Assembly (NCBI RefSeq): GCF_964204645.1
Contig: NC_134026.1
Span: forward strand, 27,608,650-27,672,649
Reading direction: 5' to 3'
DNA: 64,000 nucleotides
Origin: Tubulanus polymorphus
Taxonomy: Eukaryota; Nemertea; Palaeonemertea; Tubulaniformes; Tubulanidae
In this document: positions 1 to 11,267 of the stretch, piece after piece
Numbering within the stretch: the stretch's first letter is position 1
How the letters are laid out: the number at the start of each line of letters is the position of its first letter
The notes under the pieces: model-generated
What the model was told of the DNA's origin: nothing
The model's database searches: none
Seen by the model: the letters and a program-made list of their open reading frames with translations, nothing else
Position numbers and translations under genes: made by a program

Positions 1-688
1 AACCTCCCTCTGACTATCATTCAGTTTAATGGTGTTTGCACGGGGGTCTATTATCGGTGGTACCCGTCTCAAAGATTTACGATTCACAAGTAGAAGTAAT
101 CCTGCTCAAGTTTCCACGAGCGTGTTACCAGTAATCATTATGTAAACCAAACCAGGACATTTTCATCGGGAGCAAAAAACGCCAAAGTACCTTCCAGAAT
201 ATCGATATGAAGCCACGGAGTTAGAAGATAATGGGAACATGTTTTCACAATGTGAATTACATGATTTTATATAAAAAAATTCCTAAAATGTACATCCATT
301 TTCTCATGGATTGGTAGGTTTAACTGGCGTGATCAGAATCAAGTCACGTGGCCATTAGATCATTTGGTTTCGTGATATTTCTTTCGAAAGGAAAATTTGC
401 TTTGTGTGATCTGAGAATAATTTCAAGAATTTAGTCGGGAATGCTTTTTCGTGATTGATATTATGACGGATATTCGATATCGAGGGAGATTTGTTGACTG
501 CATCTAACAAATCCATGGGAGACAATGGAACTCAGAAAAAAATTAAATTGAGCGTAGGCTTGCTCGCGAAATAGACACCATAGAAATTGATTGTCAATGC
601 CAATCCGCATCTGTTGGAACAAAGACGTGACTTTCCGGTTAAAGACCGTTAAAGAACGGACGTTTTCACACATGAATATACATATTGC
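1..688. other. Upstream non-coding region
   Basis: No coding exon is recognised here; open frames are short and unlike known proteins. A canonical E-box CACGTG lies at 345-350, about 450 bp upstream of the peptide-precursor start codon, and could be a bHLH site, but a single 6-mer is weak evidence. Confidence 0.4.
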
Positions 689-694
689 TATATA
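689..694 (+). promoter_or_regulatory. Putative TATA box of the vasotocin-neurophysin gene
   Basis: TATATA followed by GG lies about 110 bp upstream of the start codon at 803. This is a plausible distance for a TATA box with a transcription start near 715-725 and an 80-nt 5' leader. No transcript evidence is available. Confidence 0.4.
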
Positions 695-802
695 GGTTAC
701 TGCATCTTTCACCGGACACGCATCACACTTATCATCATTACTCAGTCACGATTAAAAGGGATTTCTTTTTCTCTTTGCTACAGTTCATCTCCTACTGTCA
801 CA

Positions 803-2644
803 ATGAACAGATTACTGACTGGTATTCGAAGTTTAACATGGCTTATTGTGATGTTCACGTTTGTGATTTACTGTTCCGGTTGTTTTGTCCGAAATTGTCC
901 ACCCGGTGGCAAGCGAGGTTTAGCGGATAACAGTTATGCAATTCGAGAGGTGAGTACTATATCAATAATGCCTTTTGATTTCATCATCACATAAATATAA
1001 TTTTTTTTCGTATTTCCTTGTTGCGTGATGAATGAATTTTCACCAGAAGTAGAGCTCAATCGTGTATCATTCTGATCGAACCACATGTGCAGATTTTCAC
1101 TTAATTTTCTTTAGCCACGAGCGCTTAAAAGAGCCTCAGCAAAAAAGGGTAAACTAAAAATCAAAAGCGAGTCAAGTGTAGTTTATTTCCATTAATGTTC
1201 TTCTCACCAGTGAACAACTAATATCCCTACGGCTCAGTATCGGATGGTGGGTGTTCTCTTTTTTTGATCATAGATGACGAAGTCCTTAAAGATTTCAAAG
1301 TCCTCGATACGATTAAGTTTTATTTTCATTCTTTTTAGTGTATGTTATGTATGGATAATCGAGGCACATGCGTCGGGCCGAATATTTGCTGTGGAGCCAG
1401 TATTGGTTGCCACATAGGAACCAAACAAGCAGAGGAATGCGCTAAAGAAAACGACTCCACAACTCCGTGTCAGGTTCCCGGCAAAACATGTGGACCCGAA
1501 GGAGAGGGAAACTGTGTTGCCGATGGAATATGCTGTACCTCAGGTAAAAGCAAATTGAGTGTGAACTGTTATAAGAAAAGGTGCTCAGGCCCGAAAGATT
1601 AGAAAACCCTAAAGGCGAATTTCTGGATATTTCTTTAGTGACACCAAACGAGCTAGTTTTTCTAAATGAATGCAGCGATCTACAGTTAGAAAAGTAAACG
1701 ACCTGTATATACATGTAATAATTCCAACTACCAAAATTACACTTCCCGCTTTTTACCACATGGTTCATTACGAACGAACGCTATGAAGAAAATGATTCAG
1801 CTGGTGATGTTGTATGGAGGGTGGTTTTTGACCCCGGGGAATTGCATGTGAAGACGTCACTTGACTTAAGTATGAAGGGGTATATCAAGCGTGAAAAACA
1901 AACTGACTGGTTGAACATTGTATTGACACGCACAGACCAAACGACTCTCTTCGAAACGTGTGTGAATCCTTCACGAACTTATTATTTGACGAGGGTCATG
2001 TTATTTACATATACTATTTTCTACTGTCAGTTATAGCTAATAGCTACTCCGCTGTGATTTTCAAGATTTTCGTTCAGATCAAATATCGATAATTGCTCGA
2101 TGACGTATGAATATCAATTTATCGCAGACGTAACTTTTTAGCTGCTGTCGTTATCAATTAGTCTTAATCATCGGAGTAGGCTAACCGCGGTATATTTGGC
2201 TACTATTTGAATGACTAACGGTTAGGCATTCAAATAGTTGCCAAATGCACGTACGAAAAATACATTTGACCTATGCCCAACTTACAACGAATGAATTACT
2301 CGGTATAAATACTGATGACATGCAATTATAAACTGACACGTACGATTTTATTTTCAAATGTTTTTCGATCGCTGATGTGGAATTCAAATTTCGAGAGTTG
2401 TTGCGGTGTAGGATACATGGAAATCCGCTAGTTATCGTGTCTTTTCACAAACATAGCGATGACGCTGAAATTATCTATCAACCGTGTAAATTCTTGATTA
2501 CTGTTTTCTTTTTCAGACGCGTGCGCACTTGATAACTCATGCAAACAGAAAGGAATGTCAGTTCAGCAAAGACGGGATGAACTGGTGGAATTGTTAAAAA
2601 GAGTACTAGAAAGCAAGAGATTAAGTTTAAATCAACGGGACTGA
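803..2644 (+). CDS. Vasopressin/oxytocin-type peptide-neurophysin precursor
   Basis: Precursor of a secreted nonapeptide hormone and its neurophysin carrier. Three exons, 803-949, 1339-1543 and 2517-2644, join in phase to 159 aa. Residues 1-26 are a hydrophobic signal peptide. Residues 27-35 read CFVRNCPPG, followed by GKR, the usual amidation and dibasic cleavage site, so the predicted product is a C-terminally amidated disulfide-ring peptide. Exons 2-3 encode a neurophysin domain with all 14 family cysteines, including the TCVGPNICCG and GICC motifs. After the last cysteine comes a charged, helix-like tail rich in Arg, Leu and Glu. Exon 1 carries signal and hormone, as in other family members. 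The Phe-Val-Arg ring with Pro-Pro at positions 7-8 resembles annelid and other lophotrochozoan members (annetocin/conopressin type). Precursor identity is essentially certain; receptor and physiology are not visible. Confidence 0.95.
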
Positions 2645-4038
2645 AATAACATACCGAACTATTATGTACATATTATACATATCTATACAACAGTTCCCTT
2701 CGCGATGTTTATTGCGGAAAATAGCGCGAAAATTATTTTTGTATATGGATAACGCATTTGCAGAATTTCACGGTCTCATCAATACTGCCTCCCACCGAAA
2801 TTCAAGAACACGAGAGACACACAGAGAGAGATAGAGACGCCGATGAGACGCTGATATGAAACCATACCTGTAGAGTAACGCACCGATTACGACGCAATAT
2901 ATTGGACATATTACGATTATTTATATATATTATACATGTTTAAGACGTTTTCAGGCGTAAAAAACTCCCGAAGAAACGATTGTAAGACTTGGTGTCCAAT
3001 AAGCGGTATTATATCCTAAATGAATCCTTATTCATTTGAGTATCAATGATTACATCAAATTACCAAGATCTCTGTAATGTTCTCTATCAAGTAAAAGTAA
3101 ATCACTATAAAAATAGATATTTTTTGATTTAGTTGATTTTTATTCCGACAAGAAATTTCTAACTTCATCGTTCGTTGGCGGTATTTTACTGAAGTCAATT
3201 CCAGAACTTTTGATTTGTAGTTTATCATAGAGGAAATGGTGTATTTCTATTGAACTAGTGCGAAAATCACCCAAAAACGACTGTAAGACAACACGATATA
3301 CCTAATCTGTGAATATATTGAAAATTGTAAATACATATTTTCGTTCAATCGCAACCTTGTTCTCCCTTCATTTTTTCTTCATTGTGTCGAACTGTGATGT
3401 ACATTCTTTCCACAAACCCCGAAATCGGCTGGCTGTCACTAAAAAAATGTTCACGATAAATATGGTAGCGATATTATCGACTCTTGCGCGAAAAAGGCTC
3501 CAAAGATATGAATCGAACCAAATGTCCAGGAGGAGGTGGGTGTATAAAAATGGAGGTAGAAATTGATTCAAATTGACATCCCTGTAGGAGGAATTATACA
3601 CGCGTATTCAAACAAAACATTTGAACGAAGAAAACCCCACACAAATCATTCCAAAAACGGCTGCTAAAGAAAAGATGATTTACATTTCAATTAGATTATT
3701 TACATTAGGGGATTCGAGTTTCTTAAATACTCTTCGTTTACTTTAGATTAAAATATGCAGAAAACCCTATATAGATATGAGATTCTGTCAACGCGCATTA
3801 CTCGTTGAATTATATATTTGGTCTCAAATGCCTCAAACACCTAGCGCATGAATATTCCTGACGAATGCAACTGTGACAGATGCTGCACTAGATCTCAACG
3901 CGTGCTAGAGCGCGCGGGACTATTGTTGACGGCGGCCATTGCTCGCGATGGATGCCGGGTGTACGTCATATCTGACGCATACACAATAGCAGAAATGGAG
4001 TAGAAATTCGTGATTCAGACAATAAAACGCACAGAAAA
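2645..4038. other. 3' region of vasotocin gene and upstream region of septin
   Basis: No supported coding exon. Overlapping short open frames near 3309-3601 on both strands have no recognisable similarity. The final 150 bp before the septin start are more GC-rich (AGCGCGCGGG, GACGGCGGCC) with CRE-like words TACGTCAT and TGACGCAT near 3962-3980, consistent with the main septin promoter. Confidence 0.4.
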
Positions 4039-7000
4039 ATGTCGTCTTCTAGATTTTCTTCAAGGCACAGAGATGGTTAGTAATTTTATTCTCTAAATGG
4101 AACATGAATTTAAAAACTCAAGTCAAAGCTGGTAACGTTATACAGCCTTAATAATTTATCCAGATGATGACACATACAGAGCTAGGTGCTGGTAATAAAT
4201 TATTTCTAGAAACTGCTCTCATCCAGAAATCCAATTTTCGAATAGATATAAGGTTTCCGATGACAATGAGCATTCAGGACATTGAATTTGTGAATTTAGA
4301 AGAAACCCACTATAATTAAATGTATCCATGGGTGATATTTTAGCCTAACGTCATTATTTCTATCAGTACTTATACGCCATAAGCTGTTTCATATTGATTT
4401 CTATCCTAATGTCAGTTACATAGTTTAGCAGTATTTGCAGCTGCTACATTTCTCTCACTCTCTCTCTATCAGCAATATTTTCTCATAAAACAATAACGCT
4501 CATTCATATATGCACAGATATAACATTCAGTGTTATCTTTCTGTTCAATGAAAATTCCCGCCGCGTGTAGAAAACCACAAAATGAACAAATATTTTTACG
4601 GCACATATCGCAAAATAATTTGTAGTCTATATTACGAAATGCATTTTAGATCTCACCGATTATCACTTCAAATTATGAATGAAATATACATGTCACTAAA
4701 TGTGCAAATTTCATTTTGAAAATTCAGGGTTTTCTATGAAATACGTGAATCTAATTAATCTTTTTATAGATATTGTTTAGTAAGATATGATTCTTTTGTA
4801 ATTTTTCTTCAGTTCTATCAAGTTACACAGATTCGACCGGTTCTTCATATCGATCGTCTCTAGTAACCAGTGGAACGGAATCGACGACTCCTTCTAGATT
4901 TTCCTCTCACTATAGTACATCATCCAGCTCGTACACAACTAGTTCAGAACCACCAAATGAATACAAAAACCTCAGCAAAGGCGTCGTTACAACAGAAAAG
5001 AAAGAGCAAAAAGGCCAAGCAGAGGTAAATAAACAAAGGAGCTTTGCATGTGGCCTCAGTCAATAATACAATGCTTGCTTCGATCATGGACTCATGATTC
5101 GATCGAATGATTAATGGATATTCTGATATATTACAATGTTACAGTACTCATATAACAAGTCAGCATACTGGATGATGATAATATGGCGCTCTACAACAAT
5201 CTTGTATCTTCTTCACCCGATTAAGAATATGATGAATAAAGATTTATTTTGAGCATTTTTAACGAACACAGAAGCTGCATTAAGAAAAGAAAAACAATCT
5301 AAAAGCAATAACGCTAGACATTGGTCGAGGCAAGCATTCATAACATTCATAATAGGAACCACGAGCTATTTCATTCCCATGTCTTGGTTAAGATAGAACA
5401 TCTTAAAATACGAATCTCATTAATGTTTTAAAGGATTTTGACTCAGACGAGCTGAGTTCCAGGTGTAATACACCGGTAACACGTTACTCTAAAGCATGGA
5501 ACCAGTTCTAATACCGTGAGTCACATCACTTACAAAAATTCTGCCTCTCAGCCATTTTTAAAAAAAAGAATAAATACTTGCATCGATGATAAGCACAGAA
5601 AAACCGCTGATCGCTGGAATGATTTTGATATGATTGAGTCATAACTGATCATTGTCTGTAACTGGTTTCCATAGGTATCAGTACCGGTATATAAATGTAA
5701 ATGCTCATACGAAGCTACACAACAAAACTCTAAAACTATATTTCTAATCATATTCTATATTTCTTGTCGTCACGCATTCAAAGGTTGTGTATTTGGTAAG
5801 TATTCTCAACCACATGTAGCTTAGTTTATCTCTGAAATGGTGTTTAATTTTTTGTTCAGTATTTTTTTGTAATACCAATTCTCCCTTAAGTCCTTAAAAA
5901 TTGACTCAAATATCTCATTGTCTGACAAACAAACGTTTTATTGTATCGTATCAATTTTCGCTGGTGAGTCTCTGGATGATAAAAGGGGTCGGAATCGCAT
6001 TGGAGCCACGCTTATATACACGTGTAGGCCTCCCTCTGCCAGATGATAAAAACTAATTGGTTATTTCTGCACATGTAATATCAGTAACATTATTCATGCT
6101 TTTTTAAACGCATGTGTTTTCAACGTGTCACTTATTATTGGTGAAATGTTAATCGAATCGACTTTAATTTGTCCGTGTAGCGGGTAAAGAGCTCAGTTCC
6201 AGCGGTGTCAATCGCTATAGGTTTAATTACTAGTCGCTTGTCGGCCTGAGAAAATACATCTGGCCGATTAAAACGGCGACCTTTTTAGGTCGACTAATTT
6301 GTAAATTGGCGTAATATTCGTCAATACATTGTTAGTCAGGCCTGAAATATACGGCAGTTCCATCTGAGATGGATTTAACGTCGTTAGATGAATGTATTCG
6401 GTCTTTGATGGATATGACGACAGATACGACGATGAATGAAAGTAGGTTATTAGAATCGAAAGGGATTATCCAGCGCTGGAATTCATTATCAAAAAAAGTT
6501 TACGTAAGTTGGCAAAAAGAGTACGCAATGTTTGTTTAGAACCATCCAGCAACAAAAGGTGACGTTTTCAAAAATGTTTATGATGTCAGCAAGCAGGGCG
6601 TCGTACATGAAGTACAAAGCAAAATTATGTTTAGTTCATTTTTTTCAATAGCGATGAAATGTGACATTTAAAACTACGCGATATAGAACATGAATATGAC
6701 AGATGGATTCAGATTTCTGCCCTGTTTCCTGATTACGATGATAAAGGTTGATCGATAGATGCTCCGCAGACTTGAACCCATGACCCCGCCATCTAATAAA
6801 AATGTTTTTCCGGTTCCCGGATTTTCAACTTAACCTTCCGTTAAACCATTGATTCGTATCAAATGTTACGATTTACGCTATTACTAACAAACCATCGTTC
6901 ATTGAAGCCAGATTCTTGGTGGTATTTTTGATGAATATTCAATAAACAAACTTTCTGAACTGCACTGATCCAGCGAATATTACATGCCATGTATAACTAT

Positions 7001-10000
7001 CTGATCACAATCTTAATGTGAAGAACGAGCAATTAATTAGTGACTATTACGCAATCTCTGGGGAAATTAGTAAATCTCTGATCTCGTCCAGTAATTATGG
7101 AATATTTCATGATACTCGATGGCGAGGAAGCCTTCCGACCGATGGTAAGGATTGTTGTATTTTCACTGCGATATTTGATGACTGTGTAGAATATATTCAG
7201 ATTTCAGTATAAATCCCCGTATTTAGACATCGAATAACCCATTGATGACACTTTGAAATCTAGAGTAGCCAGATTACGTACAAATATTCTTTGCAACGAC
7301 GAGAAATTGATAGACTTAGAATTTACAAAGATAATTACAATCACAATCGAAAATGTTAAATGCATTTTCTATAAGAAGAACTCGTAAGTAACATTTTGAG
7401 TGATTAACACAGACAGTGTATTGCGTGCTTGCTGTGATGTTTTCTCATGTTTAATTCATTGACTTCTAATTATGATTGGAAACTTGTGGCGAAATTGGTT
7501 CTTGTGTAATTACCTCTCAACATTGTTTCTGGTGACAAAACCGAAACATATAAGCAAATTGCAGTATTGCCATTATCATTTTTATCGTAATCATTATTTT
7601 GATTATGAGATCGTATAGTTTTTCCTGTATCATCATGTCTGATTGGAGAATGCTGCCCCAACCGAGAAAAAAAATCAGGTTACTAAACTAAATAGAGACT
7701 AACCGCATAATTAGACAAATCAGAACCAATTTCGCTATAGGTGGCGGGGTGTTAGTAGCGCACATCAAAATTCCACAGAGTTGACACGTAATTAAAGATA
7801 CATCAATTTACATTGTTTAGGGTGGAGGATCTTACACATACTTATAGCAGAGAAACACGTTCATGTATATGTATTCAAGAATTTTCCACCGAGCGTGTTG
7901 TTAAGTCAAAAAACTGAAATTTCTTTCACATGTGTTAATTTCTTTTTCAGGATGACGAGGAATGCATCGGGTTTGCTTCACTGCCGGATCAAGTGCATCG
8001 CAAAGCTGTTAAAAGAGGATTCAATTTTACTTTAATGGTTGTCGGTAAGCTTTGTAAAACTTTCTAAAACCAAGAGCCTCTTTGTGAAACGATTATCCTG
8101 TTGATAATGTACCAATGTTTTCGATATCTAATCCTTCAGGGTAATTTTAAACCACTGCAGGCATTCAAAATATTTTTTTTTGTTCACATTTCAGGTGAAT
8201 CTGGTTTGGGAAAGTCGACGTTAGTAAACAGTTTATTTTTGAAAGACTTGTACGCAGACCGTGTTATCTTGAGCGCAGAACGTAAGAACTCAATTTTAAA
8301 TCAAAAATACAAAAAGAGGATGTATTTTTGGTTATATATAATATAAATATCAATCCGTTTGTTGGTAGTGCATGAAAAACCTTATCCACTACATATTTCA
8401 GAACGAATTGATAAAACTGTGAAAATCGAAAAGAAATATATGGAAATAGAAGAGAAAGGTGTAAGACTACGACTAACAGTGGTGGATACTCCAGGGTTCA
8501 ATGAAGCCATTAACGCGTATGGATGGTAGGTGGATATAAGTGATTGAATATTTATACTTTGTACCGTAGACTCCATGATAAATCGAATTTGTAATTGATT
8601 GTTAACAGTTGGAAGCCCATAGAAGAGTACGTAGATCAGCAGTTTGACCAATTTTTTGAGGACGAAAGTGGACTGAACAGAAAAAATATACAAGATAACC
8701 GAGTACATTGCTGTTTGTATTTCATATCCCCGTACGGGAGAGGGTAAGTGATACCTTACTTAAATTCCAATTTGTCACCTTACAGGTATCAAAACATCTT
8801 GATATCAGAATAGTTATTACCAATTTCTTCCTTGTTTTTCCAGTCTAAGACCAATAGATATAGAATACATGAAGTGTCTACACAAAAAAGTGAACTTAGT
8901 TCCGATTATAGCCAAAGCAGACACTTTATTAGCCAAGGAGGTTCAACAAATGAAAAAACGAGTAAGTAGCCTACGAAGTTAAATCTTGAAAATTTTGTTT
9001 ACCCATTCCCTCCCGTCAGAGGTATTGTCCCGATTAAAAATGATATTGGAATACATATTTACTAGTGTGTCTTTATCATTTGTTTGTTTCAGATTTTAGA
9101 TCAAATAGATGAACATCGAATAAAGATATACGAATTTCCAGATTGTGATAGTGACGAAGATGAAGAATTCAAACTACAGGATAAACTGCTAAAGGTATGC
9201 GTGTATTCACGACGCGATTCAAATGTATAAACCTGTGACTTCTGCTCAAGTAAATACTGATAAACATTTTCTTCATAGTCGACGATACCATTTGCAATAG
9301 TTGGTAGCAATTCTGTAGTGGAGGTAAATGGTAAACGTGTTAGAGGACGTATGTACCCGTGGGGTATAGTCGAAGGTATCATATCTGAACTGTATATTAC
9401 TGCAGCATCAGCCATATACCATATAGAGATTTTTATTTGACATGTTTACTTTTTTTCAAATTTTAGTTGAAAACCCTAAGCATTCCGACTTCTTACAATT
9501 GCGCCAAATGCTTATCAGGTAAGAAAGTGAGCATGTGATGGTTGCAGCTTGATAAAATAAACTTTGATGTATATGATTATCATAGCTACATACGTATGTG
9601 TTTTATTTCAAGCACCCACATGCAAGACCTGAAGGACGTCACTCGGGACGTTCATTACGAAAATTATAGAGCGAAATATATCACCGAGAAAATGACGAAA
9701 CAATTATCAAAAGAGAGAACGTAAGTCAAAGTCCTAGATTATGTTGTGTACGTACAGAGAATGCAAACCATGTCTAGATTGGGCCATTTCTAAAATTGCA
9801 GGAAACTGAAAAGGGAATCGGTTCAGAACTGGGAAGCGCTATCAGATGCAGAAGCCATGCTGCAACAGAAGGATCAAGAGGTACGTATAATGATCCTTGT
9901 ATTACCCTTCTGTCAAATAACAAATTATTAGACTGTTACCACGTTTCATTCCAGATTCTACGAATGCAGGAAATGCTGAAAAAGATGCAAGTACAAATGG

Positions 10001-10032
10001 CCAGGGGTGGTAGTGGTTTGGGGAAGTTATAA
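4039..10032 (+). CDS. SEPT: Septin, SEPT2/4/5-type GTPase
   Basis: Filament-forming GTP-binding cytoskeletal protein acting at the cell cortex and cleavage furrow. Thirteen coding exons: 4039-4075, 4813-5024, 7951-8044, 8195-8281, 8402-8525, 8609-8743, 8844-8961, 9093-9194, 9279-9375, 9467-9518, 9613-9720, 9802-9880, 9955-10032; phase is kept throughout, giving 440 aa. A Ser/Thr-rich N-terminus (1-83) precedes the G domain. It has P-loop GESGLGKS near 115-122, switch II DTPG near 172-175, G4 motif AKAD near 253-256 and the septin-unique element ending YPWG. A short C-terminal coiled coil ends in [10 protein letters not shown]. Strings such as [12 protein letters not shown] and [10 protein letters not shown] place it with vertebrate SEPT4/5. 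Intron 2 (2.9 kb) contains an alternative first exon. An AATAAA lies at 10577-10582. Confidence 0.95.
6369..6503 (+). CDS. SEPT: Alternative first coding exon of the septin gene
   Basis: Within septin intron 2, an ATG opens 45 codons that end exactly at a perfect GTAAGT donor at phase 0. The next septin exon (7951) also starts at phase 0, with [12 protein letters not shown], so this exon splices in frame and would replace the 83-residue Ser/Thr-rich N-terminus by a different one starting [12 protein letters not shown] and ending SKKVY. The preceding 200 bp are richer in CG dinucleotides than the rest of the intron, as for an internal promoter. Vertebrate SEPT4/5 genes also use alternative first exons. 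The donor and phase match are seen directly; use as an exon is inferred. Confidence 0.6.
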
Positions 10033-11267
10033 GTATTTGGAGTGGCCAATCTGATTTTAGTTTTGATCAATGGCAGCATTTAAAATGACAGTACAACATG
10101 GGCATAATATCTGGACAGTGTCACGTCTGTTACGAAGGGCCATATATACTGCGTGTGTTCGAACTGGAGGAAAGACTGGGTTCTGTGTGCAATGCTGCTC
10201 ATTCTTGTTATACGGGTAATACCTGTACCTGCTTTTTATTATGATTTTTTACGCAAGCGATTTTCATAATTGGTGTGTATACTTGTATATGTTTTAGCTA
10301 TGAGCAACTAGCAATTCTTGTAGGGAATGAGATACAAATGTGAATGAAATCAAAATTTCTTGGGCCGCGGTTTGAAAGTTACTGAAGGTATTAGTATCTT
10401 CCATTAAAGACCAAGGTGCTAGCTATGTATTCAACCCCTCGATGTAAGTCCGAATCCCCTGAAATATATCTTGCCAAACGAAAAAGGGCTCAGCAGAACC
10501 CAAGGTTTGTTGTGTGCATATATTATATTATTTCAAATATATAAGAATAAACTGTTGTTCGTTGATGTGTTGTGTAAATAAATGTGGAGTCTTTAGAAAA
10601 GAATTATTTAGTGTTGCTTTAAAAATTATATGTATAAATATTTGAAAACTTTTTTGTAACATAAACGGTCACGTTTGAATCGAATATTCTGTCATAAATT
10701 GAGAATAAATACCGTTTCATATATATATTAAGTAATATACTTATTCATTATTCGGGACGTGTCATCAATTCAACCAGGAGCGAGAATTCTTCGAGGAAAG
10801 CCAGCAGACACCAAATAGATTCCTAGCTTTCATAACGGCATCATCAGTACTGGCAACCTGTGTTTCAACGAGATATTTCACCATTTCTAGTAGATGTAGA
10901 CCGATACTCGATAATCTTCTCAAAAGAATGAATACGAATGAACAATAGCCGTTACTTTTGATTGAAGCATTTATTTTCGATAGCTTCATACTCGTACAAT
11001 AGAACTCAATGATATGCATGCCTTCTGAACAGGAGGCTTTAGCCTTTAAAAGTTTATTGTACCATGATATACGATAGTGCTTCAGAATTTTGCAACAAAA
11101 TTTTACCGTACAAAAAAATATCACATTCATAGATCGAAACAGTAAGAGCTTATTCCATCAATTTGATCTTTAATTAAGTTAGCACAGAGTCGAGTAACCA
11201 AAGATAACCAGTCTCACTTATAAATAATCCAGAATACTTCATTAATAGTTAATCAATTATCAGTTAA
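10033..11267. other. Convergent 3' region between septin and CCT7
   Basis: The two genes end tail to tail here. A septin poly(A) signal AATAAA lies at 10577-10582. For CCT7 on the minus strand, TTTATT at 10970-10975 (AATAAA in sense) is a candidate. A 121-codon minus-strand frame at 10765-11130 is unlike any family I know and is probably chance or untranslated sequence. Confidence 0.45.
10577..10582 (+). terminator. Poly(A) signal of septin
   Basis: AATAAA about 545 bp after the septin stop codon; cleavage would follow 10-30 nt later. Confidence 0.55.

Noticed and set aside
6768..6779. tRNA B-box-like word in septin intron 2 (minus strand)
   Set aside because: No A box at tRNA spacing and no paired stems; an isolated match to a short motif.
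7018..7212. Open frame in septin intron 2 that contains a GTAAGG donor
   Set aside because: It begins with GTG, not ATG, and the donor leaves phase 1, which does not fit the phase-0 start of the next septin exon.
10765..11130. 121-codon open frame on the minus strand between septin and CCT7
   Set aside because: Biased, membrane-like and cysteine-rich composition without any recognisable family, no good splice context, and it sits in the convergent 3' region; chance or CCT7 3' UTR is more likely.
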